This document shows positions 11,572 through 21,676 of a stretch of DNA of 64,000 bases, piece after piece (position 1 is the first letter of the stretch; each line of letters opens with the position of its first letter). A program made the translations under genes and the position numbers. Source of the DNA: Oscheius onirici (lineage: Eukaryota; Nematoda; Chromadorea; Rhabditida; Rhabditidae); NCBI GenBank assembly GCA_932521025.1, contig OW051468.1, positions 6,324,064-6,388,063 of the forward strand. The letters are read 5' to 3'. The notes under the pieces are model-generated. The model did no database searches, was not told the origin of the DNA, and saw nothing but the letters and a program-made list of their open reading frames with translations.

Positions 11572-12375
11572 ATGCAACCCTCCTCGCGCTATCTCTTTTC
11601 TCTGAGAAAAGAACATCCCGTTAGTCTAGACGTGATGGCTCTGAAAACGCCAGTCCTCCAGCACATGTACAGTCTCGATGAGGGATCTAGCAGTGTGAGT
11701 TTCGTGGAGACTAACCATACACAATGTTTATCAAAAATAACCTTCTTCTTACAGTATCGACAACAACGAAAACGGCGGGCTGGGATTAGTGGAGGCTCGA
11801 CGGCCGTCATGAGAGGCGATCCCTTCGTTTCTGCTGGCGGCAGTGGCTGTTCCTCAGCAGGTAGGGGAGAAGCCTGACCTCTTTGATCATGAAAGACTAT
11901 GGTTTCTTTTAGGCTGTGGTGCGCCAGGAAAAGGACATCTCGGAGGTCGAAGTCCACAGAGCTCGTTTGATTCGAATACAGACGTGGCGCAGGTAGGTTG
12001 TCGTTGTCGTGGCCTACATGACTCTGGTCATCTGTCGGTTAGCCAGGTTAGTAGTCAAGACACTTTTGAGCATGAAACTACCTCCTACTAGCTAACCTTG
12101 CTAACTTCTCGGTCTGTTCCTAACTGTTGTCTCTCCCTCCCTGTCTTTACAGTAACCCGGTTCAGATCTCAATGAACTGGATGCGGATGAATGGTCTTGG
12201 ACAGACGGTCCGTCCTCTCATGACCGGCAGTCCAAACCCGCCGAAAGTCTCCCACTCTTCGTCACATCTTTCCCGGGCTGGTTCCCTGAAGAAGATGAAC
12301 GCCGTGGTGTCCAGTCTCGATGACAGATATTCACACACTTGCTCCAAGTTTGACATCTCCAATCCTCATGAAGGT
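11572..12375 (+). CDS. Cluster of candidate exons, unassigned plus-strand gene
   Basis: Four segments with good splice signals: about 11572-11694 (ends AGT|GTGAGT; contains KTPVLQHMYSLDEGSS), 11755-11861 (after TTCTTACAG; YRQQRKRRAGISGGST), about 11913-11991 (after TTCTTTTAG, ends CGCAG|GTAGGT) and about 12153-12375 (after GTCTTTACAG, ends GAAG|GTAGGG). The third segment reads best as VRQEKDISEVEVHRARLIR. Its phase joins the fourth as SNPVQISMNWMRMN, which continues through a Ser-rich stretch (SHSSSHLSRAGSLKK). The second and third do not join in a single frame, so the true model differs or involves alternative transcripts. The fourth segment is also open in a second coding-looking frame (DLNELDADEWSWTD). 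No family recognised. It could supply long N-termini of the SK channel. Confidence 0.4.
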
Positions 12376-13117
12376 AGGGATTTTCACGGGATTAGAAAAA
12401 AAGATTCATTAAAAGAGATTCATGGAATCTGATAGATTGGGTATAAATGGGGGATTTTAAGATTGAAAGTGTGAAACAAAGCTTGCAAAGTTGTATCGTC
12501 CAAAACTCTCGATCTTGGAAAACGATTTTAAAACGAGGAAATTTTCTACAGACGGATGGCTGGCTAGTTCTTGTAGAAAAAAGAACTATCGAAAGAGTCC
12601 GTTGTTAAATCCTCTCGGTGCCTGTGGAAGATGACACATAAAGAAATATCTTGTAACATCCTCATTTCTCGGATTTCTTCATCTCACTAACTAGCATGTC
12701 ATAAACTGCTCGTTTTTCATCACGAAGCTCAGCCCGAACGACTCACACCAACAAGTCTCGTTTGAATGGCTCACTATTTTTATCCGCTCCCATATTCGAT
12801 CAAAGCTCAGCGTTCAAATCCTTTAGAATGCAGTCATAATTGCTGCTGAGAGAGGGCTCATTCCCGGTTACTCTCATCCAAAACTTTCTTCTGACTCACA
12901 TGTGTCTTGATGAGACTTGCTAAAAATAGGCTTATGCTCGAAAGAGCAATTAGCTTCTCGTCTATGCAACGCACCTGGGGACTCTCCTGACATCAAAATT
13001 TGGGAACTAATCGAGCTGAAAGACTATCTGACGCATGGGAATTCCCCATGTGGCTTATCCTTTTTCCTCCTTATAACGGGTCTTCTAGGTGTCAATCATG
13101 TGCTCTCCATTTCCAGC
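12376..13117. other. No supported gene
   Basis: About 740 bp between candidate exons with no recognisable coding, RNA or repeat feature. Confidence 0.4.
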
Positions 13118-13291
13118 ACCTTTGGGCTCAAATGTCTCTTCACGAGATGGTCGCCATGACATCGGCTGCTCTTTCCCCTCTATCTCCAGTAAACAAACCC
13201 CTCATTACGTCGAATCTTAATCCAAAGAATAATATTCACCAGAAGGTCTTCTCGGCTTCTGCTCCCGCCCATTTCTACCTGTGTGACGAGT
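13118..13291 (+). CDS. Candidate exon, unassigned
   Basis: Starts after a good acceptor (CTCCATTTCCAG) and ends at a consensus donor (GA|GTGAGT). The frame reads HLWAQMSLHEMVAMTSAA, then SPLSPVNKPLITSN and FSASAPAHFYLCDE. Pro/Ser-rich with no recognised domain. A second frame is open for the first 100 bases, so the reading is uncertain. It lies 470 bp upstream of the SK channel start and may belong to it. Confidence 0.35.
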
Positions 13292-13758
13292 GAGTGTGTA
13301 TCCGACGCCCGGAATCAGCCGACCAGAAATGGGCCCTCGGGAGAGTATTGCTCGTTTTGATTCCTTTCATTACCGGGTCTCAGATGGGCTTCCTTTTCTG
13401 CATTTATTACCCATCTAGAGATGTTGTTCCGCCCTCCTCTCTCTTCATTAAAAACAACTACCTAGTCTTGATCCCCGTGTCCCTTCCATAGAACACTTTT
13501 TCGGATCGAATTCTCTGTTAGCCTAGTTTTCAGTTACATTTTGTCACCTTTTTGGAAGAGGAATTTCTCGATCCAGGAACCTTTGCCATCGGAAATTGGC
13601 TACGACTTCTCAGTGTCTACTCCTCTCGATCCAATATCTCCTAATGTCTCGTTTTGCAATCCTCTCTTCTCTTCGTGCCTCGGTCAATTAGCCCAAGTGA
13701 ATTAAACTGCCTTCTCCTTCCATTTTGATCTGTTTTTCTCTCCCTCCGGTTCTCAGTT

Positions 13759-16273
13759 ATGCATTTCGGAGACCAGTTCTTTGAACCTTTTACCTGCCTG
13801 ACTCAATCCCAGCTCTCTAGAATGGATTTCTTGACCAGCGCCAGCACTGCCACCACGCCTGATCCCGAACCGGATCGTCCGCGGAGCATTCTTCGAGCTC
13901 CACACATTGTGGCCGTTCCGAAACAGCTCTCCTTCGACATTTGCCCTTCGCCAGCTCCGTCAGCCAAGTCGTCATGTGTCTCGCAGAGCGACTCGTATCA
14001 CATGTTCGAACGGCCTCGACTACGAGGCTCGAAGAAGAGAAAAGACCCGTCGCGATTCCGTCTGGAGAATATGAAACAACGTTCGAACTCGGAGAGCATG
14101 TTTCGGAATGTACAGCCGTGGATTGAGGTCCCGATTGCTGGCAGACGAATGAGTATGGCCTACTTGCCGAGCAGGGAACAGGCTCTTTTGAGAAAGATTC
14201 TTGGACCTCAAGGATTGAGCTGGATAGACAGGGACAGAAAGAGATCACTTGCAGGTAATAAATACAAAAGGATTCAATCTATAGACTGAAAACTGAGATA
14301 CAATTGAAATGAACAAGAACGTACAGTGAAAGCCAAATCTTTCAGAATCCTCTAGAAAGTCCGTCTCGATAGCCTACTCGAACGATCTTGAAGCGCAAAA
14401 GCATGGAGACGATTCAGAGACACCGCTCATGGCCGAGAAGGAAGACAACAGGTACAGTCCTTTATCTTCCAAGAGAACACTTCCTCTATCCTATCTCTTT
14501 TTTCTTCAGTCTGGGTATCTACATTGAGAGGTGGGTTCACGGCGAGAAAGAACCCAGATTTCGTTTCGGTCAATTTGGGGGCCACCAGAGTGAAGCTTAG
14601 TAATATGCATGCCCGATTGAGTAGCCACATCCCTTCACCTTTTGAGTCTTTTGAATTTCCGCCAAAAAGAATTTACTTTTAGTGGTAGTCGCCTGATCAA
14701 GAGAGAACAGCTCCATATGAGGAAACGGCGTACATGTGACAAGGCTCTTCTATTCGCCATTATTGGAATCAGTAGGTCTTTCTGACTAATCAAAGTAACC
14801 CAGTTTTTAGTTCTCATGATAACTGAGAATGAGCTACGATCAGCCTATTTGATCGAATCCGGCTCCTATTGGAGTCTCTTTCTGAAGGCAATGATTCTGG
14901 GTTCGACAGCGGTTCTCTTGCTCTTTGCTGGATACTTTCATGTCGTCGAAGTTCAGGTTCCATCCCAGTTTTCTCTTTTTTATAGCCTGTTCAGCTGTTC
15001 ATGAACGCGAATGCAGCAGACGACTGGAGAGTCTCATTGACGGGAAGACGTGTCGCACAGATCATGCTTGAGCTCTTCGTCTGTGCTCTCTGTCCAGTTC
15101 CACTAGAATTCGGCAGATGGGGCAAGGAGGATCAGAATGCCAGGGTTTGTTCAGTAAAAGAAACGTTCGTTCAGTTCCATTTTAGGCCCTGTTCACACTG
15201 AACACCTTCCTCTCAATAATGATGTTCGCCCGCCTATATTGGCTCTGTCGAGTGATGCTCTTGCATTCGAGACTCTTCACAGACGCAAGCAGTCGAAGCA
15301 TAGCCGGCTTGAATCGAGTCAACTTCAATGCCCGCTTCATTCTGAAGACGCTGATGACACTGTGTCCCGGAACAGTGCTCATGGTCTTTACCAGTTGTCT
15401 CTGGCTAATGACCGGCTGGATTCTGAGGCTTTGTGAACGGTTTGTGGTTCTGGAGATTCAATATGAAGGATTATTTCAGAGATTATATCCCTTCGCCTCA
15501 AGGAACATCGAACTATTTCAACAGTATCTGGCTCGTCGCCATCACTTTCCTCTCTGTTGGATACGGTAAGTGCACCGAAAATAATGCGTGATTCGTAAAT
15601 ATGATACCGTATTCGGAAAATACTGAATAGCGGAAAAAGACGTTCAAATTTTACAGGTGACATCGTTCCACAGACCTATTGTGGCCGAACGATGGCTGTG
15701 ATGACGGGAATTCTCGGGACCTGTACTTCTTCTATGGTTGTGGCCGTCATTGCCAGAAAACTTGAACTCACAAGAGCTGAAAAGCACGTCCATAACTTTT
15801 GGAGCGACACACAGCTGACCAAACAGGCAAGAATTCTAGAATTCTTTGAGTTTTTCGCATTTTAGCTGAAACACTCTGCTGCAAATGTGCTGAGAGAGAC
15901 GTGGCTCATCTACAAGTACAGAAAGAAGGTCGAGAAGCCTGACTATGCAAAGATTCGACACCATCAGAGGAACTTTCTTGTGGCTATTTACGAGTAACTC
16001 TGGCGAGGCAAAAACTTTAAACATCCGTTTAGAATGAGAAAGGTAAAAAGAGATCAGCGTAAACTGGCCGAGAACCTTGTCTCTCTGGGAGACATTGCCA
16101 AGACCAGTTCAAACACTTACGAGCTGGTCCACGACGTTCATTCCACACAAGAAGGACTCTCTTTGAGAATTACGGCAATTGAACATCAGCTAGGAGACAT
16201 TTCTAGGTTCTTCACTCGGAACTTTGGCAATTCACACAAAAATTCAGAGAAATCGGCAATTTGGCGGATCTGA
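13759..16273 (+). CDS. kcnl: Small-conductance Ca2+-activated K+ channel (SK/KCNN family)
   Basis: Voltage-independent potassium channel of the plasma membrane, gated by calmodulin bound to its C-terminal domain. Exons: 13759-14254, 14346-14451, 14529-14645, 14683-14771, 14811-14956, 14995-15144, 15186-15439, 15480-15565, 15657-15826, 15866-15993, 16033-16273, giving about 660 residues. The long N-terminus is Ser/Arg-rich. [18 protein letters not shown] precedes helix S1. S2-S5 follow ([33 protein letters not shown]). The pore has SVGYGD, split by an intron within the glycine codon, then IVPQTYCGR. The calmodulin-binding region is clear ([30 protein letters not shown]). The intron after 15826 is GC-AG. 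The start was chosen because ATG 13759 sits two bases after TTCTCAG, a trans-splice-type acceptor; ATG 13822 is an alternative. The acceptor at 14528 is weak. The C-terminus is uncertain: an alternative frame stays open to about 16361. Confidence 0.92.
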
Positions 16274-16361
16274 TTCGGGGTCGGCGACAGAGTCAGAACA
16301 GTGATGCCGATACGTCGCCGGTGCTGAGACATCGACGAAAACACGGGGAGCTTTTGGAATG

Positions 16362-16795
16362 ACTACTGGAGATGCTTTCGACGGGTTTTATTGTGTTTAT
16401 GTGAACTTTATAAGTTGTTTTAAACTCCTTTCCCTTCTTCCAACAGGGCATACTTTTGTGATACTCATGGTGATCAATTCGAACATTTCGCACAGAATGA
16501 TAAAGATTCAGCTATCACATGTTCTTCACATTCCCAGGACGATAACACTCTACCACAAAAAAAAACGGAGCCTATGCAAAGATTAGGAACAGTTTTTAAA
16601 AGTTTGGTTCTCACCCCTGCTGACAACGGAGAAAAACTCGTCAAGAAAACTGTTGCAAACGCATTTGTTCTGGCACAAGGAGGACTACAAGACAACACGC
16701 GAAAAGAAACAGGAGAACAAAACGTAGTCGTAGCTAAACACAAGCAAAAAATTAGGAGGATTCTGTTCGTTTAAAATACTCGATTAAAAAGCTAG
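16362..16795. other. No supported gene
   Basis: Probable 3' flank of the channel gene. Frames here are short and unrecognised. Confidence 0.4.
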
Positions 16796-17293
16796 ATTCA
16801 ATTTGAGGACTTGTCAAACTTGTCGAAATCTCTTGTAAAAAGTCTTGTAAAAACTAAAGTAGTTTCCAAAAGGGTATTCCAGCTCAACGTCGTCTGCTAT
16901 CTTGTCGAGTCTTATCAAGTCAGCTCCTAAAAAGCGAGTAATAACTGAACTACCTCGAAGTCGTCTGCTGTGCGGATGTCTTCTTCTACCAGGTCAGGTG
17001 TTTATACTTTTTCTATTCTGGCAGAACAGTTACACTGGACACTGACAATCAGACAATGCGAACAGTAGCGCCACAGACACTCGCGTTCTTTTGAGTAAAG
17101 AGAGACGACAATGTGACAGTCAGTTCGTGAATCCGCCATGAACTGACAGCCTTCGAAAGAAGGTGTCATGCTCGGTCTTCCCGGTCCACACCTCTTTGAA
17201 TCCACAGCGGTGTTTGGTATAGTTGTTGGAGATCTGAGGAGCCGTTTGGGGAATTGAGGATAGTTCTCTCTCGCGCTAAAATCACTGACAATC
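16796..17293 (-). repeat. Left arm of a ~0.45-0.5 kb inverted duplication
   Basis: The reverse complement of this block matches 19127-19565 with high similarity. Landmarks are GACAAGTCCTCAAATTGAAT at the outer end, GACATCCGCACAGCAGACGA, ACTGACTGTCACATTGTCGT, and the inner end TTTTAGCGCGAGAGAGAACT. It contains an open frame on the minus strand (17295-17002). Confidence 0.85.
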
Positions 17294-17690
17294 AACAGTT
17301 TATTTTGACGGAATCGAGGGGTATCATGCAGAAACGATCGTTTCTTGGAATCCTTCGCCGCTCTCAGGTCTCGACCACTGCCCAGTTTCTTCTCATCCAG
17401 GAGGTGACATCCTGACCGAGTCGTGAAGGCATTTTCTTGATTGGAGTTGTCTTCTTGTTCGGGTAGACGGCTGCTTGACTTGGTGGAATCACTGTAGAGA
17501 CGAGCATCGTTGGCGGAGCCGTGAGTGTTGACTTGACAATCCCGCTGTGTCGCAGTTCTGGGATTGGAATCCTCTTCTTTCCACAGTAGATTCTGGCCTT
17601 GGTAGAATCGCTAAGGAGCGCTTGAGGAAGCACTCGCACAGCTTGTGAAAATAAAAGCAATTCAAGACAGTCACTGACACACATAAGATA
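17002..17690 (-). pseudogene. Unrecognised gene fragment with duplicated 3' exon
   Basis: Two minus-strand frames. 17684-17364 encodes a hydrophobic start (CLELLLFSQAVRVLPQAL) and a basic Pro/Thr-rich region (GKKRIPIPELRHS; PNKKTTPIKKMPSR). 17295-17002 encodes FSARENYPQFPKRLLRSP, then GPGRPSMTPSFEG, and a Cys-rich end (RECLWRYCSHCLI; CNCSARIEKV) that stops at TAA. In the inverted copy the Cys-rich end has no stop and reads on for 21 more residues, but its front half is broken. An acceptor (GTGATTTTAG) precedes the second frame; no convincing donor links it to the first. Function unknown. Confidence 0.4.
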
Positions 17691-18307
17691 GTATAATTTT
17701 ATAAACGCACCTCAAAGAACTGCAAGTTTTTAAATAAAAAAAACAAGAACAACAAAATTGCGTTTAATAATCGGTAGCGGCCCCATGGCGTTGAATAAGC
17801 TGGAACATACAATCATCCAAGCTCAAATACAGGTTGTCTATCAGCTTCTGGTCCACTCGATGCCAGGCGTCGATAATTCCTTGTTTCAGGTCTTGAACGT
17901 CTCGATACGTCTTGTTTCCCGAGTAGATATCGCGTACCATGACGCCCCAGACGTTTTCCATAATGTTCAAATCGGAGGAACAAGCGGGCAATGGAAGAAT
18001 AACGATTCTTCTACGCTGTAACCAAGCAAGAGTGGCAAATAAATTGATAAGAAAGCAAGAAAACAAGAAATACACAATGAAAAATAAACGAAACGTAAGT
18101 GCGTTTATAATTATGTGGATTGGCCAAAGTCAGTTTTTTGAAAAAATGGGCACTTTTTTGGTGAATGTTACTCAAAATTTGATCCTGTACGCAAAGACGC
18201 CAATCCATTTGACATCTTTTCATATTTGGTGAAAAGACACGAAATCATTATTTGACCCCCCGGTGCAAAAAAAGTTGTGTGCGTTTATAATTATGTGGAG
18301 CACTGTA
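17670..18307 (-). mobile_element. Tc1/mariner element, internally deleted
   Basis: Terminal repeats contain ATAAACGCAC at the left (about 17701-17710) and its complement GTGCGTTTATAATTATGTGG with GAGCACTGTA at the right (18279-18307, ending in TA). A further copy of GTGCGTTTATAATTATGTGG lies internally near 18099, suggesting a deletion or nested insertion. Between the ends is a transposase 3' fragment (see 17764-18076). Confidence 0.75.
17764..18076 (-). pseudogene. Tc1/mariner transposase C-terminal fragment
   Basis: The minus-strand frame matches the end of Tc1-type transposases: LPLPACSSDLNIMENVWGVM (family consensus: Pro-x-x-Ser-Pro-Asp-Leu-Asn-Pro-Ile-Glu-x-x-Trp). It continues with IIDAWHRVDQKLIDNLYLSL and ends GAATDY then TAA at 17764. 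The second Asp of the DD(34)E/D triad region is present, and the upstream catalytic part is gone. The SPDLNPIE core is altered to SSDLNIME, consistent with decay. Confidence 0.8.
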
Positions 18308-18773
18308 CGTTCTTGATCTCCAGTTTTCAGAACTGCTATCTGGAAAAAGAGAACGATCATGTGAGAGTTGAAACAAACCGTCCATATGCTGCCAGTACGA
18401 ATCAGTCGAGAGAAAGAACCAGGAACACTGCGAAGACGAGTACTGGCAAGATTTCGAAAACGCGGCCGTGCACAATTGTGAAATTGAAGAGGAGGCTGAG
18501 CTATTAGTCGAAAAGAAACCGTTGAATTACTCAAAAATGTTATTGGGATGCCCGATTTTTCCTCGAATTTGACTCGTCGTGACATGTCGAGAATTATCCG
18601 TGACCAATTTTGACTTGTCCTGTCGACCTGTTTTGACAATTTTGCCAATTTTGACCTGTGGAACATAAAGTATTATCCGCCAACGGAAATTGAAACAAGT
18701 GACAGAATAGGGGTAGAAAAGAGCTCGGCTATGAATACATATTAAGAAAGGGATTTCAAAAATAATGGATTTG

Positions 18774-19085
18774 ATGGGAACACAGCAAAGAACCAGGGGC
18801 TCTGTGACATACGGGGCTTTTATACCTGAAGCACGAAAGAAAAGGCCGACTCACCCGATCCAGATGTACAGTTCTGCTGCTCCCGTATCCAACTCGAAAT
18901 CGATTGTTACCGTCTTCTAATTTTTCCGGCTTGGTATGCAGCTTTTCTGAAAACTTTCTATTATAAAAAAATACTACTCAAAACCTGTATAATTCCTCGG
19001 TAAGTTTGGCTGGAAATCCAGACTTGTTCGTGTGGAGAGATGCCTCTTCATTACCCTTCTTCAGATGCGATACCTGAAAACAAAA
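18774..19085 (-). pseudogene. Aspartyl-protease-like gene fragment, frameshifted
   Basis: Minus-strand exons resemble the start of a pepsin/retropepsin-type aspartic protease. 19085-18988 (after GTTTTCAG) reads VSHLKKGNEEASLHTNKSG, then PAKLTEELYR. After a TTTTCAG acceptor (about 18950) the frame reads KAAYQAGKIRRR and hits a stop. In the +1 frame it reads VTIDFELDTGAAELYIW, which contains the catalytic Asp-Thr-Gly, then GTGAGT. The active-site motif is thus separated from its front half by a one-base frame problem. On the plus strand a 48-codon frame (18774-18920) overlaps and is likely a shadow. Located between the inverted arms. Confidence 0.5.
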
Positions 19086-19126
19086 GAGCAGAGAGAAGTC
19101 AAAAGAAAATATCAGTGTTAATGAAT

Positions 19127-19565
19127 CATTGTCAGTAATTTTAGCGCGAGAGAGAACTATCAGTCTTCCCTATTGGTCCTCAGATCTCCAAGAACTATAC
19201 CAAACACAGCTGTGGATTCAAGAAGGTGTCTAAAGACCGGGAAGACCGAGCATGACACCTTCTTTCGAAGGCTGTCAGTTCATGGCGGATTCACGAACTG
19301 ACTGTCACATTGTCGTCTCTCTTTACTCAAAAGAACGCGAGTGTCTGTGGCGCTACTGTTCGCATTGTCTGATTGTCAGTGTCAAGTGTAACTGTTCTGC
19401 CAGAATAGAAAAAGTAGAAAGACCTGACCTGGTAGAAGAAGTAGAAGAAGACATCCGCACAGCAGACGACTTCGAGGTGGAATAGCCTTCTGGAGACTAC
19501 TTTTGTTTTGACAAGACTCGACTTGCCGAGATTTCTACAAGTTTTGACAAGTCCTCAAATTGAAT
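19127..19565 (+). repeat. Right arm of the inverted duplication
   Basis: Inverse-orientation copy of 16796-17293. Here the Cys-rich reading frame (RECLWRYCSHCLI) stays open past the point where the left copy stops, through an acidic tail (VEEVEEDIRTADDFEVE). The N-terminal part is interrupted by a TAA just upstream of the shared Met-Thr-Pro-Ser-Phe. Confidence 0.85.
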
Positions 19566-20308
19566 ATAGCTTTTTTGATAGTACAAGGTTGGCAACGCCC
19601 TTCCAGGACTAAAGTAAAAATTCATGGCTTTGCTCTGTCACGGATCCCTAGTTGTGGTTTCTCTTTATTCTCCCTTTGTTACTCTCCTTTAGTCACTTCC
19701 CCTGACTCTCCAAAGAAACTAACAAAATTATATTTGAACCCACTCCCTCCCAAGCCTAGTTTCAAAAGGTAGGCCCTGAACGAATCGCCCGGTCCTTTCC
19801 TAGTTTTAGTGAGTTTCAGTCCTACTGTCCCTTCTCATCTCCACTTGTCACTCTGTTCCAGACACTCCCCTGTCCCTCCAAAAACTATCAAAGTAGTTAG
19901 AACATTTCGCGCACTTTCCTGTCGCGTCTTGTTAAAAACTAATTTGCGCACAAAGCTCTCCTCCTTACCCTCAATTAGAGCTTCAGACCGACACACACAC
20001 AGACCTGGGAGCAATTTAAAATAGATTTCAAGAGGACGGAAAATAGACTGAACGTCGATCTGGCCGAGTCTTTCGACTCTTCAACCGTTTGATTAGTCTG
20101 ACCTCATCCAGTCTGATCAAGACGAAGTACTGTCCCTTTTTATTTTTTCCTCTTGGTCGGAGGTCCAAGCTCAATACCAACCTTTCTGCCTCCTCACTCC
20201 TTTCCCGTTTTCAAGCCCTTCTCCCTTTTTAGCCAGTATTTTGTGTGATACTCATGTTGTTTATGATGTTCCAGCAAAAAAATGACCATATTGATAAAAA
20301 TTTATTAC
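19566..20308. other. No supported gene
   Basis: Pyrimidine-rich plus-strand sequence with random short frames. Lies beyond the 3' end of the DXO gene. Confidence 0.45.
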
Positions 20309-21542
20309 CTAGTCCATCTCACCAATACCAAAATGAACTTTGAATTCGCTGCTAAGAAAATCAGCAGATGTTGATGGAGTCACGTCGATCCGGACTTCAT
20401 TTCCTTCGTAGACAGCCCGGCAGCGCATTCCATCTGTTTTCAGGAGATCACGAACAGCTCCCAGTACTGAGCCGAGAAAAAGCATACAGGCGGCACCGTC
20501 CCATAGTCCTTTACGTGGCAGTGAGTCGACTGCTACTACATCCAACTAAAAGGAAATATGCAGAGGAAAATATAGCGTTTACCTTGAAAACGATGCCATT
20601 GTCGTCCCGAAATCCAACGACGATATCTTCAATTCCGACAAGATACGATTGTAGCCACCATTTGAGACTTTTCTGTCGCCAGAAGCCGCCTTCACAGGCT
20701 TGTCGTTGTGTTTTCATCTCTACTATTTCAGCCTCTGCAACAATAAAAAGTAGGGTTGAAAGATACAGAACAAACTAGAATTTATGGCATCAATTTCGGC
20801 CCCATAGACCAGCTTGATATGCGATCCGTTTCTTGGCTTGAGCCTGGTTGTAGAAACGACGGCGAATTCTTCCCTCGTGTTTACAATTTCCGATGTGCTT
20901 GGATCTCCCCCAATTTTGTCGGTGCTGATGTATTTTTCGAATTTATGGCCCCAATATGTCATCAATTTGTCGCGATCCGTTTTCGTGGCTTCTCTAACGT
21001 GATTATTAGATACAACGCATAAAGAAGAAACCTCTGAATCTTCTGCTCCGACCATTCTTCACATAAAAATATCACATCTTTTTGTCGTACGGCCTCAAAA
21101 ACCCAATGATCGCGTGTATTGAAGGGGGTACAAGAAATTGTAGTCAGCAGACCGCGCCAGGAAACAAAATCAGTCTCATGAAGAACCTCAAAACTGCTTT
21201 GGTTGTGCGAATACCGATAAAAGCTTACCTTTTTCAAGTTTTGTCCATCGGGAGCCATCTGTATGATCCATTTTAGAAGCATGTCTAGCCTTTCTCCGCT
21301 TTCCTAAAGGAGTTTAGTTTTAAAGAAGCACTAGCCTTTTCGTCAAACGTATCAAAGCCCTTGTTCAGGTCAAAATTGACATCTCCTATTGCGTTTTCGT
21401 AAAAGTACTTGGCATCCGATCGTCCCAGCTTCATTTTCCGCTCAATGTCAACGGTGTACTCTCCGATGGCTTTCGGACGAGCAAAAAAGGGGAAATCGCC
21501 ACGATAATGGCTCTGGTTCGCTGGCAATCGAACAGATCCCAT
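20309..21542 (-). CDS. dom-3: DXO/Rai1-family decapping and 5'-3' exonuclease (DOM-3)
   Basis: Enzyme of the DXO/Rai1 family, which removes defective or NAD caps from RNA and degrades the 5' end, mainly in the nucleus or cytosol. Exon 1 (21542-21336) has FPFFARPKAIGEYTVDIER and VNFDLNKGFDTFDEK. Exon 2 (21303-21229) reads ESGERLDMLLKWI. Exon 3 begins after CAGTTTTGAG with FVSWRGLLTTISCTPFN. Later pieces carry MTYWGHKFEKY, GSHIKLVYGAEIDAI (the metal-binding Glu-x-Asp), EMKTQRQ (the conserved Glu-x-Lys), KSLKWWLQSYLVGIEDIVVG and LWDGAACMLFLGSVLG, ending EFKVHFGIGEMD. The first intron (21335-21304) is only 32 nt and has a GC donor. The start is the first Met before the family homology begins. A TIR element lies 135 bp upstream. 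Confidence 0.93.
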
Positions 21543-21676
21543 CCTGAATAGTTGCGAGTAGAAGCCATGTAGGAAAACAAGAAGAAAGCAGAGACGACCG
21601 AAATCAGACGTTGCCGCTCAAAACGTCGCTCTGCCAAATTAGGCGGAAATTCAAACGGAAAATATAGTTGCAAGCC

